From Membranipora membranacea (Eukaryota > Bryozoa > Gymnolaemata > Cheilostomatida > Membraniporidae), in assembly GCA_914767715.1 (NCBI GenBank), contig OU612067.1, forward strand, positions 1,118,001-1,178,000: a stretch of DNA of 60,000 nucleotides, read 5' to 3'. Below the pieces are notes generated by a model. It worked only from the letters and a program-made list of their open reading frames with translations. It made no database searches and was not told where the DNA came from. The position numbers were made by a program, and so were the translations under genes. The first letter of the stretch is position 1; every line of letters begins with the position of its first letter. Below, one piece after another: positions 1 to 10,850 of this stretch.

Positions 1-1588
1 AAGAGATATCAGATCAGTGTTGCCTCTCTGAAATTTACATTAGCTTGATCAGGCTTCATCATCTATGAAATGATCCTACTAGTATGAAAGTGGTTAGGCA
101 AATACTATATATTAATCTGCATATTCTGTAATAACTAACATAAGAAATCTTGTGTTTGTAGATATCCATGCGGGCCCTTACTCATTACAACCTCAGCTAT
201 TGATTTCTCTGACTCGTACCACAGAATACAAAATTATTTTGGTCCGATGGTCAGACTAACATGCTGTAACATAGCTGTGTAACGAAGTCAGGTTCAAGCT
301 GTGGTGGCCCGGACTAAACTGATAATGATAATATCCTAGTCTTCTGAAACGGCCTCGTGTAAAACAACTACATAGTAATTAAGCTGCAAGTTGGGTCAGG
401 TATGTACCAAAATTAATTGGTATATTATTCATTTTATCCCAGTCGAGCATGATTGATAATGTAATGTGGTGTGAGCTTCACCAGTCACCATCTAGCCATA
501 AAAAAAGCAAATAATATTAACCGGCAATGAAGAAACAGGGAGCTTGACTCATGCTGCCCTAAAGCTATGAGTAGAGCGCAGTGAGCAAAAACTGAGTTTT
601 AGATTTTAACTGATAATATCATGACATATGATATCAAACACTTCTCTTTGAATTTGAATGTGATATTTTCTGTTTTTTTAGTTACGCAGTACCAGAAGTC
701 ACAGCACAATCCTAGTGATAGCTGTTATGCAACAGTGATGGCTTGATAGTTAGCTTACTGTCATTAACAACGTACATTGCCACTACGATTGGATAGGAAC
801 TGCTTTATGTCCCCGATGGTCTACCATCACACGTGTATTCACAGCCATGAATGCTCACACTTCAGTATTAATCCACCTGAGCCATTACTATTCTCTCAGG
901 CCTTTTTTTCTGCCTCTCATTTTGCCGCTTTTTCAGGCACCATAATATACAAATAAGTTCATTGAATACACATATAAACACCATCAACAGTCTCTTCTCT
1001 GAACCATTACCTTTATTTGAATGCGCATATAATATGTTATCTGATTGGATCACCTTATCACTCAAACAGTGCAATGATCACATAAACAGAGTATTTGCAA
1101 GCATCATTTAGTAAGTAAAAGCATCACTGCGTGATTTTTGTGCATAATCACTCAATTATCCAGGATCAGTCGCACCACCATGGTAATAATCACTAAGTTT
1201 GAACTTGGTGGCTCCCAGCTCTCCGGAACCTCTGTCTCAATCTGGAAATCGTTCAGGCCATGATCTAGCCTGGTGTCTCTTCTAGAACAAAATCCCCTTC
1301 TTTGTTCAGTCGGGGACAAACTCCCTGCTCCCCTCCCTGTTCCCTTCCCACTCTCCCTGCTCATATGTCCCAAACTCTCTGCTGGGATTGGAGTTGTCCT
1401 CTACCATTTGCCAAATTGCAAGAGAGGATAACTGTTCATCAAAGTTTTGACTTTTTGTTACAAAGAACATCATTGGCCGAAATTATGTTATCAGACTCAT
1501 TGAAGGTTCGGTTTTTTAAAGGTTCGTAGCTTGTGAGTTCGTGGTTCGGTTTTTCGTACCTATAGCGAGGGAACATTCTGATACAATA
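1..1588. other. No gene recognised
   Basis: AT-rich sequence with short open frames only. No conserved protein motif, splice-linked exon set, RNA gene or repeat was recognised before the foldback element that begins at 1589. Confidence 0.5.
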
Positions 1589-2097
1589 GACAGTTTTCTG
1601 AGCTCTTATTTATGCCTCAATTCGGAGTTGCCCTCTCTCCAGTTTGGTACTTTTAACCCACGCCGCATCGGAAAAACCTGCTGAAAGAGGGCTATATTGA
1701 AAACAGCTGATGCTAGGATAAAAACGATTTTTGATTCAGAGTCTGCACCATTGAAAACCCTGGGAGACAGGGTTTCCAAATCATTGGAGGATTGACTGCT
1801 GATAAATCTTAATTTTAGTGACGAAACTCATAAAAGATTCTGCCAAATTGTCCGCAAAACTGGCAGAAAATGCTATAATTGACTTTCCAAATACTAAAAT
1901 AATTTACCAAACTATGTCCATTATGAGTTTTCAATGTTGCAGATTCTGAATCAAAATCAATTTTTATCCTATTATAAGCAGTTTTCAAGATAACCCTCTT
2001 TTCAGCACGTTTTTCCTATGCGGCGTGGGTTAAAAGTACCAAACTGGAGAGAGGACAATTCCAAATTGAGGCCTAAATCGGAGCTCAGAAAACTGTC
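1589..2097. mobile_element. Foldback MITE with about 180-bp inverted arms
   Basis: Both ends carry GACAGTTTTCTGAGCTC in opposite orientation, flanked by TA on each side (1587-1588 and 2098-2099). This looks like a TA target-site duplication as made by Tc1/mariner-type transposases. The inverted similarity continues inward for about 180 bp per arm, with scattered mismatches; both arms share CAGTTTGGTACTTTTAACCC. The middle, about 150 bp, is not palindromic. No transposase reading frame is present, so this is a non-autonomous element. The superfamily is inferred only from the TA flank. Confidence 0.7.
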
Positions 2098-2254
2098 TAT
2101 ACGATCCATATGAAGCTCAAGTATCAATATCTCTCAGTGGCAGTAAAAAAGAATATCTGATGACGTATTTAACATATTATAATGTTATGAACATGATGTT
2201 GATGGTGAGAATCACTGAGCACCGGAGAACTACTGGCTGGCATGTGCGAGACCA

Positions 2255-2765
2255 AAACTAGCAGATGAGTAATCATTGCTTGTTTAAAGTGTAGCACTAG
2301 TGTCAGATGAGTAATCATTGCTTGTTTAAAGTGTAGCACTAGTGTCAGATGAGTAATCATTGCTTGTTTAAAGTGTAGCACAGTGTCAGATGAGTAATCA
2401 TTGCTTGTTTAAAGTGTAGCACTAGTGTCAGATGAGTAATCATTGCTTGTTTAAAGTGTAGCACTAGTGTCAGATGAGTAATCATTGCTTGTTTAAAGTG
2501 TAGCACTAGTGTCAGATGAGTAATCATTGCTTGTTTAAAGTGTAGCACTAGTGTCAGATGAGTAATCATCGCTTGTTTAAAGTGTAGCACTAGTGTCAGA
2601 TGAGTAATCATTGCTTGTTTAAAGTGTAGCACTAGTGTCAGATGAGTAATCATCGCTTGTTTAAAGTGTAGCACTAGTGTCAGATGAGTAATCATCGCTT
2701 GTTTAAAGTGTAGCACTAGTGTCAGATGGGTAATCATCGCTTGTTTAAAGTGTAGCACTAGAAGT
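2255..2765. repeat. 42-bp minisatellite
   Basis: About 12 head-to-tail copies of a 42-bp unit containing CAGATGAGTAATCATTGCTT and ending in AAGTGTAGCACT. Copies are nearly identical; one has lost a few bases near 2381 and several carry an ATCATC for ATCATT change. Because 42 is divisible by three, the array gives long spurious reading frames on the minus strand. No gene is proposed. Confidence 0.95.
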
Positions 2766-2980
2766 GTAGCACTAGAAGTGTAGCACTCGAAGTGTAGCAC
2801 TCGAAGTGTAGCACTAGAAGTGTAGCACTAGAAGTGTAGCACTAGAAGTGTAGCACTAGAAGTGTAGCACTAGAATTGTAGCACTAGAAGTGGAGCACTA
2901 GAAGTGTAGCACAAGAAGTGTAGCACTAGAAGTGTAGCACTAGAAGTGTAGCACTAGAAGTGTAGCACTAGAAGTGTCAA
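2756..2980. repeat. 14-bp minisatellite derived from the 42-bp unit
   Basis: About 15 to 16 copies of AGAAGTGTAGCACT with a few substitutions (TCGAAG, TGGAGC, ACAAGA). The unit equals the last 12 bases of the adjoining 42-bp unit plus two bases, so the short array evidently grew from the end of the long one. Confidence 0.95.
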
Positions 2981-2989
2981 ATATGAATA

Positions 2990-4140
2990 GACTGTTAGTA
3001 ATAATGATTTCTATAATGGTTTGAAGAAATATATCAGTTTAATCAACATGCGTACATGCTCACCTGGAAGGGGGAGGGGGGGGAAACCAACAATAAAGGG
3101 AACTAAATTAATCACATTTAATTTGCAAGATTACCTTTTACATATATTCATATAAATGCTGCTCATAACTGGTATATTAATTCTCTATGTACACAATATT
3201 ATTGCCAGGTCATAATTAATTTCACAATAGCTATTCACAATCATAACTGCTGTTTTAGGTGTACTGAATTATCGACTGATCTAAATTGTGAGAATTTGTT
3301 TCAGATGTATTGATTATTTAAATGAATTCATATTTTCACCTTTTCAATGACTCTCATTTATAATCACGGATCGTGAGGAAAAATAAAGATTTTTAGATAC
3401 TCTATGAATCTTGTTTTGAGTAATTTATTTGCAAGAATTTTCTCATAACCCTGACACATGTACTGCCGAACACCCACATGTATTGTTACCAATGAACTAA
3501 ACCTTAGTTCATTGTTGTTACATTTACCATAATGTTCAAAATCCTGTATTTCATGAATTCGCTAATTTCTCTTTCTAAATATTAACAGGATTACCAGTCT
3601 GCACGAAATATAATATTGGAACTCTGTGTTAATCGTATCTCGAGACATGATCTCAATACATTCCAGTATGTGGTGCCTTTAAAAAGGGTGTCAGTGGTTA
3701 ACTGAATTTTATTTCACATGCTACTGAGAATTCCAAGTAAACTTAAACTACTCACCTGCATCAGTATTTAATTTACATTCAGGTGCCTCTGAGTGTACAA
3801 ACCGACTGTTTGATAAAGCACACATTTTATCAAGTGCAGCACTTCCTGTTCACTGTGACATCATGATGCAGAGAATGAGAGTTACCTTAGTTTATGGGAG
3901 GCTCTCTTTCCACCATCAATTATGCTAAATAGAACATTGAATCATTTTACCATGCAAATCTGACACAACTTAAGTCATAAGTAACTGCCTGACAATAACA
4001 TGCATTGGTCTTTGGGTAGTATTCAATGAAGAAATATAAACGTCCATTCACATATAATATTTAGTAGCTGGACAGCAACCTTGGGATAAATACAAAGTGT
4101 GAGGGACGAGATAACCGCATATAATTGTAAAAGCATTAGG
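2990..4140. other. Non-coding stretch with one short perfect hairpin
   Basis: No coding exon recognised. Positions 3490-3514 form a hairpin: CAATGAACTAA, 3-nt loop, TTAGTTCATTG. The same sequence recurs as a larger hairpin at 40593-40624. Confidence 0.5.
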
Positions 4141-4149
4141 ACATGTCCA

Positions 4150-4590
4150 GCACACTGCAGTCTATCTTCTACTGGGGTTTGGTTGGTCTCCAGGTGTGCT
4201 CCGACCTGCCTGCAAACTGATAGCAAAGCTGGCGGCAGACATTGCGGCCTTGCAAAATAATATTCCACCGCCCATGCTTCGGGATGTGGCGGTGACATGA
4301 CATCCGATTTTTAATTATTTTTAATCTTGTGTTTATCACACTGTCTGATTAATCCCCAAATATGAAAATCAAGGTATGTTTTCCTTTGATATTGTGCAAT
4401 GGTGTATTTAAAAATATATATTGGGTCTCTTAACACACGCCAGATCCCGATGCACGGGTGGCGAAATTTGAGTGGACATAGTTGCCGCAACATCTGTTTC
4501 AGGTTGCTCTCTGTTTGCATGCAGGTCGGCGCACACCTGGGGGCCAACCAAACCCAAGTGTTCGATGGGCTGCAGTGCACGACCTTCAAC
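4150..4590. mobile_element. Decayed foldback element
   Basis: Roughly 4150-4310 and 4430-4590 are diverged inverted copies of one another. Shared blocks include GGGTTTGGTTGG, CCAGGTGTGC and CCGACCTGC. The centre is an AT-rich spacer. Arms are clearly less similar than in the element at 1589-2097, so it is older; exact ends and target-site duplication could not be set. No transposase frame is present. Confidence 0.55.
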
Positions 4591-5011
4591 ATGCTTAAGT
4601 AACAACGTTCTAACTAACTGAGTCACCTCCTACTACTGGTTAGCACTCTTAATTTTAAGCACTATCGAATCCACCTTAGCAATATTTTACTTGATTATGT
4701 GTGCCTTACAAGGGGTGATTTAGTTGAGCCAGCACAAACATGCCAATCTCCCAATCTGCCAGAGTTAAAATTATATAATACTGAGTGATTCAATAATCTC
4801 ACCAAGTTCTGGACATATTGTAATTGATAATTGTAATAATGATTCCAAGTAGAGAAAGTGAAATGTTCTTAAAAAAAGAACTGCACATGAACTAGCCCTT
4901 ACCTAAACTATACATACCTTACCTAAACCTTACCATACTATACATAAACCTTACCTAAACTAGGCTTGTGAAAAATTCTCTCTCTCTTGATTAAAAATTA
5001 CTGGATATCAT

Positions 5012-6310
5012 ATGGAAGACAGTGCTTTAAGTTCTAAAAAGCGGATGCGAGATGACCAAGATGACGATCAGCAAGAAAACAAAAAAGAAATGCCTTATTA
5101 TTTAAACAAACTCAGAGCACTTCAAAAAAAGCTGCATTCAACAACTCAAGACAACAGCATCGAAATCAAAGGTACTCTTGACAACATTCAAATCGTACTG
5201 GTGTGCAATTCTACAACATACGAGGTTGTCAAAGCTAACTTCCAGTCCTCGTTAAAAGAGCAAGGACTTTACACCTCTTTACAGACCAACCGGGATCAAA
5301 CAAAAACAACTGTAGTCGCTGTAGTGGTCACAGTTAAAACCAAGAAGAAAGGAAAAAAATCTTTATACACTACGAACTTCTATAATACAACATCTACCAT
5401 ACTTGTCAATGGTATTAAGGACAAAGATATGTTCCTTGACCACTACACTAAACTTATCAACGACATTCCTGAACATACTATAAATGCATTGAATGCCACA
5501 ATTCAACAGAAATGTAAAGAATTCATTACATCCGAGCAAGGCATGAATGCGGCAGAAGTTCAACTACCAAGTCTGGAAAACGGCTACACGTCCAATCAAA
5601 GCTCCAGCACATCAGTTGCCATGGAAAGCACCAGCTCTCACAATCATCAAAGAACATCAGGCAACACATGTGAATCATGCAGCAATATCCAAAGCCTCAT
5701 CAGCGTCATGATGAGCATAATCTCGGAGCTAGAAAATAAAGTCAATCAACAAAGCACTTTAATACAGAAACTTGTTGACCAACAACCAATAACCAATCAA
5801 ATACAACATCAATTCGACCAACTTGAAACCAGCATCAACAAACATCTAACAAGTAAATTGGAATGCAATTCAAATTCCTCACCATATGAAAAAGTTTCTC
5901 CCAACAATCAAACAGCATCAGCACAACACTGGGCTAACTATAATCACCAGCAACTTAATCTGCCATCAACTTCCTCAACGAACAACAACAATCAAACCCA
6001 CATGAGAACACAACCCCCAAAAGAACAAAAAATAGACAACAGCTTCCGCCCTATAGACAATCTTGTCATAGATATTAAGAAGGACTCCATGACCTACAGC
6101 AATTTTAACCAAGATACCATCAGACGCACCCTCAACAAACCCTTTGGGCCAATCATAATAGAAAAGATTACCAGATATAACTTCAATACAAACAAACCCA
6201 AAATTATGATACAGTTCAACCACCAAGAAACGAGAAACAACATCCTACGCAATTGGAACACTGATCTATTTGGTGGATCAAGTATACGCCAATCAACCCG
6301 AGGTCCCTGA
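5012..6310 (+). CDS. LINE ORF1 protein (nucleic-acid-binding gag-like)
   Basis: An uninterrupted frame of 432 codons in the first-ORF position of the LINE. The N-terminal quarter is rich in Lys, Asp and Gln (DDQDDDQQENKKE). A Ser/Asn/Gln-rich middle holds a heptad-like stretch around residues 235-285 (ELENKVNQQSTLIQKL), consistent with the coiled coil that trimerises such proteins. The C-terminal 85 residues (from about IDNLVIDIKK to FGGSS) look like an RRM-like or C-terminal ORF1 domain. No CCHC zinc knuckle is visible. ORF1 proteins coat the element RNA and act as chaperones; this role is taken from the family, not shown here. The frame is intact although ORF2 is broken. Confidence 0.8.
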   Translation: MEDSALSSKKRMRDDQDDDQQENKKEMPYYLNKLRALQKKLHSTTQDNSIEIKGTLDNIQIVLVCNSTTYEVVKANFQSSLKEQGLYTSLQTNRDQTKTTVVAVVVTVKTKKKGKKSLYTTNFYNTTSTILVNGIKDKDMFLDHYTKLINDIPEHTINALNATIQQKCKEFITSEQGMNAAEVQLPSLENGYTSNQSSSTSVAMESTSSHNHQRTSGNTCESCSNIQSLISVMMSIISELENKVNQQSTLIQKLVDQQPITNQIQHQFDQLETSINKHLTSKLECNSNSSPYEKVSPNNQTASAQHWANYNHQQLNLPSTSSTNNNNQTHMRTQPPKEQKIDNSFRPIDNLVIDIKKDSMTYSNFNQDTIRRTLNKPFGPIIIEKITRYNFNTNKPKIMIQFNHQETRNNILRNWNTDLFGGSSIRQSTRGP

Positions 6311-6385
6311 TTTTCTTTTTTCTATTATAAATGGCATTTGCCTCCAATCACAAAGTGTTAAATGTCAATTTGAGCAAATGAGATA

Positions 6386-8950
6386 ATGAATTCTGAATTT
6401 GCATTTTTGAATGTCCGTGGAATCACCAGCAAAATAGAGGAGATAAAATCAATTTTGTATCAACGTAAATTCGCAATTCTAGGATTGGCAGAAACATTTT
6501 TGAATGAGCATGATGGTGTTGGCATTTATGCGGTGCCAGGTTATCAGGTGATTAGGAGAGATCGGGGATATGGTTACGGTGGTGGTCTCATTATCTACAT
6601 ACATGAATCCGTGCAATTCGAACATCTTGCAGATTTTGAAAATAGCATGCCTGAGTCTATAACTATCAAAGTAAAGCCAAGTACAAATAAAAATTGTTTC
6701 ATGGTCTCATTTATATACAGGCCTCCCAACTCCAAGTCTGCATGGTATGATCTTGCTTACGAATACTTTGAAAAAGTTTTTTCACTGTATAATGAAATGA
6801 TTATACTTGGAGATTTTAACATCAACATCCTTGAACAAAGAAGCAACAGAAAGTGGTTGAATATTGTTAAATCTTTTTCCTTCCGTCAATTGATCTCGGA
6901 GCCAACAAGAGTTACAGAAACATCCAGCACCCTGATCGATCACATATACACAAATCTGCCCTCAGACATGTCTGAGAGTAGAATTATAAAATATGGAATG
7001 AGTGATCATTACTTAGTTTTCATTAAGATTTTATTTTCCACATTAAAGGTAAAAGCAAAAAGAACATCATTTGAATTCAATGACTATTCCAAATTTACAA
7101 ACCAGAATATACATGACCTTTTTTCAGGTCGTCACTTTAATGATGTATTGTGTGAGAATACTGTAGACCGCATGTATGCAAGATTTAATGACACCTATAG
7201 TTCATTAATCAAAACACTTGTCATCACTAAGAAAAGATTTGTAAAAACTGCTCAACTGCCCAAATGGTTAGATGATGAAGTAAAATCACACATGCATTTT
7301 CGTGATAGATTGAAGAGAGAGGGCAAATGGGAAGAATACAAAATTCAACGCAATTATGTTACAAATTTGATTAAGAAGAAGAAAAAATTGGTCGTTTCAG
7401 ATATAATTAAAAATAACAAAAATAACACCAAACCTGTTTGGGAAGCTTTAGGAATCAATCAAACTAAAATTGCACCGATGGTCAATATCAGTGGTTTATC
7501 CCCTGATGAATTGAACAGACACTTTACATCGATTGCAAAATCCATAACCAAAGACATCCCTGATTCCCATGAATATAACATGATTAGACCAATGACAACC
7601 CAAACAATTTCTCAATTGACTCGCTTTACTCCCGAAATCTGTTTCAAATATCTAAAAAACATTTCTGACAATAAATCAACTGGTCATGATGGTATATCTG
7701 TTAAGGTTTTGAAGAAAACATGGCTTTACATATGCGACATTGTAACTGACATGTTCAATAGAGCATTAATAGAGGGTGTATTTCCTTCACAGTGGAAAAC
7801 CGCAAGAGTAATTCCGATTCATAAGGGTGGAGATATCAAAGATCCATCTAATTATCGCCCTATATCAATACTTCCAGTGCTATCTAAGATTTTTGAGAAA
7901 CATGTGAATTCCCAAATTCAAAAATATCTCACCACAAACAAACTTCTTCACAAATTACAATGCGGATTTAGAGAAGGTTATTCCTGTGTTGATTCCCTAC
8001 ACAAACTCATTTCTGACTGTTTGCCAGCAAGATCAGATGGTCACTTTGTTGCTATGATGTTTTTGGGTGTCAAAAAAGCTTTTGACTGCATCGACCATAA
8101 AATTCTTCTGAAAAAATTGACAATGTACGGGATAACGGGCAAACTGCACTCTCTCATAAAATCTTTCCTAACAGATAGGACACAATTTGTAGCTATACAA
8201 CAAGTATGTATCAAAATCTGACAACTTTGATACACTTAATGATTTATGTGATACTGATCTACACTTGATAGAAAGTTGGTGTAGGAATAATAGGATGTTG
8301 ATAAACATAAAAAAAATCTCACTATATGCTTGTACAACCCTCTCATAGAGCCACATCTCTAGACTTTGATCTAAAAATTAACCATAAAAGACTAAACCGA
8401 AATGCCAATACCAAACTCCTTGGTTTTACTTTGAATGACTCATTGACATGGGACGATCATGTAGACCAGATTTGCATCAAAATAAACAAAAGTTTGGCAT
8501 TATTCCAGAAATGCAGGGCATAGTAAATCATCTCGTAACTTATATTTCCAGTATGCCTTTTGTCATATGATATATGGCATCCGCATATATGGCAACCTAT
8601 CACCACAATATATTCTTCAAAGAATATACTTGCTCCAAAAGAGGGCTTTCCGCCTAATAGATTTACATACATCTCTTGGTCTGATTCCTTTTCCTCTCCT
8701 TGCTAGTCATTTCACCTGTATTTTTGGTTTTCAAATTTTGCATCTGATTGCACCTGACTTTCTTTTGGAAGGCTTTATTCCAGCTAGCTCTAAAATCTTT
8801 TTTAGAGACAAATACCTATTCCATTATCACACTGATCAATTAAGACAAAAAATTACTACAACTTTTAACTCTTTACCAATTCAGATACGCTCAGCAACCA
8901 AACTTACTCAATTTAAACAACAACTATCAAAGCACTTTATATCCTATTAA
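6386..8950 (+). pseudogene. LINE ORF2: APE endonuclease and reverse transcriptase, broken
   Basis: The first 611 codons are open (6386-8221). The APE-type endonuclease covers about residues 1-215, with AETFL, GDFNINIL and GMSDHYLV as metal/catalytic motifs. The reverse transcriptase begins near residue 410 (STGHDGI, IPIHKGGD, YRPISILPV). Motif A reads FLGVKKAFD, where the family has FLDxKKAFD, so the first catalytic aspartate is Gly. Just after RTQFVAIQQ the frame ends, and the text resumes downstream of the missing YADD motif (about 8229-8310 in a different frame, then 8326-8523, then 8567-8950 for the C-terminal tail). Motifs B and C are absent, so the enzyme cannot work. Confidence 0.9.
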
Positions 8951-9315
8951 TTCTTGTTACTTGAGTATTTTTTCTTTTTCTCTCCGCTTAAGTTTTTTCT
9001 TTTTTGTTCTGTCACTGCATGAAAAACATTCCTAAAGATGATGTAGAATGACAATAAAAGTATATACATAATGAGCTACTGTTTACTGCTCTGCAATTGT
9101 TTTTATAGTCATAGCAGATATTGATTTGATTAGATTTAAAGATCTATTAAAGTTCGACACAATTGCATCATTGTTCCTTCAAACAAATATTAGGCAAATG
9201 ATATTTTCAGTGCTATCCAATCACTATGTTCCCGTATTTTGAATGATTGGTCCACTCCCACTTTGAATGATGAATGCTAACGATTCCCATGTGAAAAAAA
9301 GATGAAAAGACATTT

Positions 9316-9366
9316 GCCGCAGTCCGGAATTGAACCCGGGTGGCGCGCTATCCATTTAGTGATTAT
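9316..9366 (-). mobile_element. tRNA-like fragment (SINE head or tRNA relic)
   Basis: On the minus strand this reads as the right half of a tRNA: GGTTCAATTCC matches the Pol III B box, followed by a GGACTGCGGC acceptor-like end. No D arm or A box is found upstream, so it is not a working tRNA gene. A piece of a tRNA-derived SINE is the most likely origin. Confidence 0.5.
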
Positions 9367-9765
9367 GTTGTTGGTTCTTCTTTTGCTGTTATTCTCCCAT
9401 TGTTCTCCCATCCTCACAATTAGTCATGTTGAATAAGCTTTCATCAGTGGTTGCAATCTTCTCAAGAACCAATATTTTATTGATATTTCTGGTTTTGCTG
9501 GAGATGTTGGCTGTTTTCCAAAGTCTTATTTGGTGTTCTATATTTTTTTGCCTATAGTCTTGCCTTGTTTGGTTTCTCCGCTGGATGTTCTAATGTTTTT
9601 CTATGCCTTTGAATTCTTCGGTTGTGCACAATTGTTTCTCCATATCATTGTACGACAATCGGTATGAGTAACAATTCAAATGAAATGAGTTCAATTGAAC
9701 ATGATATAATATTGGAATCAAAGTTTAATTAAAGAATATGAAAATCATCACATTGAAAACTATAT

Positions 9766-10843
9766 CACAGAGTAAGGATATACAGAGAGGACACTTCAAT
9801 GATCGTTATAGTGCCTGCGGTTTTTATCCAGTGGGGGAAATTCATCAATTTGGTCACCTGCTAATTTTCAGTATTTATATAAGTTACAATGGAGTTTTGT
9901 CATGCAGACATACCCACCTTAGATAGGTCATAATTCATTCTGTACTTATCCTAAAGACAGATTTCCAACTTTTCTGAAATGTCCAACCTTCAAGCTCTAC
10001 ACCATATTATTGTCATCTTTTGCTAGGATACATAGGCTATGAGTAATCCAGGTTTTTAATATGAGTTTTTTCATATAGATTTAAACGTGACAATCGATAG
10101 ACGGCTGGTCATCAAAATTAGGAAATGTCCGAGCATTGACCTAAGCTCCATGTAAATCTATATGATAAAACTCATTTTAAAAACCTGGATTACTCATAGC
10201 CTATGTATCCTAGCGAAAAATGACAATGATATGGTGTATAGCTTGAAGGTTGGACATTTCAGAAAAGTTGGAAATCAGTCTTTAGGATAAAAACAGAATA
10301 AATTATGACCTATCAAAGGTGGGTATGTCTGCATGACAAAACTCCATTGTAACTTATATGATTAATACTGAAAATTAGCAGGTATATATATATACTTTTA
10401 TTGTCATTCTACATCATCTTTAGGAATGTTTTTCATGCAGTGACAGAATAAAAAAGAAAAAGCTTAAGCGGAGAGAATTAATAGGATATAAAGTGCTTTG
10501 ATAGTTGCTGTTTAAAATGAGTAAGTTTGGTTGCTGAGCGTATCTAAATTGGTAAAGAGTTAAAAGTTGTAGTGATTTTTTGTCTTAATTGATCAGTGTG
10601 ATAATGTAATAGGTATCTGTCTCTAAAAAAGGTTTTAGAGCTAGCTGGAATAAAGCCTTCCAAAAGAAAGTCAGGTGCAATCAAATGCAAAATTTGAAAA
10701 CTTGTGGCCAAATTGATGGCCAAATTGATGGCCAAATTGATGGCCAAACAGGTGGCCGAATTGATGAATTTCACCCACTGGATAAAAACAGCAGGCACTA
10801 TAACGATCATTGAAGTGTCCCCTCTGTATATCCTTACTCTGTG
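9766..10843. mobile_element. Large inverted-repeat (foldback) element with 7-bp target duplication
   Basis: Ends are CACAGAGTAAGGATATACAG and its reverse complement, flanked by the 7-bp direct repeat ACTATAT (9759-9765 and 10844-10850). The left arm (9766 to about 10085) is matched by the right arm (about 10150-10843), which is interrupted by an inserted LINE 3' end. Shared blocks include AGGCTATGAGTAATCC and CAATGATCGTTATAGTGCC. No transposase frame is present. A 34-bp palindrome made only of the same ends sits at 34364-34397. Confidence 0.85.
10383..10705 (-). mobile_element. Inserted 3' end of the upstream LINE, reversed
   Basis: Reverse complement of the last roughly 300 bp of the LINE at 4980-9063, including its AATAAA-containing tail and the codons for the end of ORF2 (LLEGFIPASSK is recognisable). 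It interrupts the right arm of the foldback element, so it arrived after that element. Possible target duplication CAGGT on both sides (about 10380 and 10750); just inside the right one the 13-mer GGCCAAATTGATG is repeated three times. Confidence 0.85.
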
Positions 10844-10850
10844 ACTATAT

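Larger units (their letters stand above)
4980..9063 (+). mobile_element. Non-LTR retrotransposon (LINE), nearly full length, inactive
   Basis: Two-ORF LINE: ORF1 at 5012-6310, then a 75-bp gap, then ORF2 (endonuclease plus reverse transcriptase) from 6386 to about 8950. A 3' UTR holds AATAAA near 9052 and the element ends near TATATACATA at about 9063. It resembles the CR1/L2/jockey group by its APE-type endonuclease and by the reverse transcriptase motif order; the clade is not settled. An inverted, 5'-truncated copy of its last roughly 300 bp lies at about 10383-10700. The left boundary is approximate because no target-site duplication was identified. Confidence 0.9.

Noticed and set aside
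2169-2800. Minus-strand frames with MITHLTLVLHFKQA repeats; possible CRISPR-like array
   Set aside because: A 42-bp direct repeat with no unique spacers is a minisatellite. CRISPR arrays have spacers and are prokaryotic.
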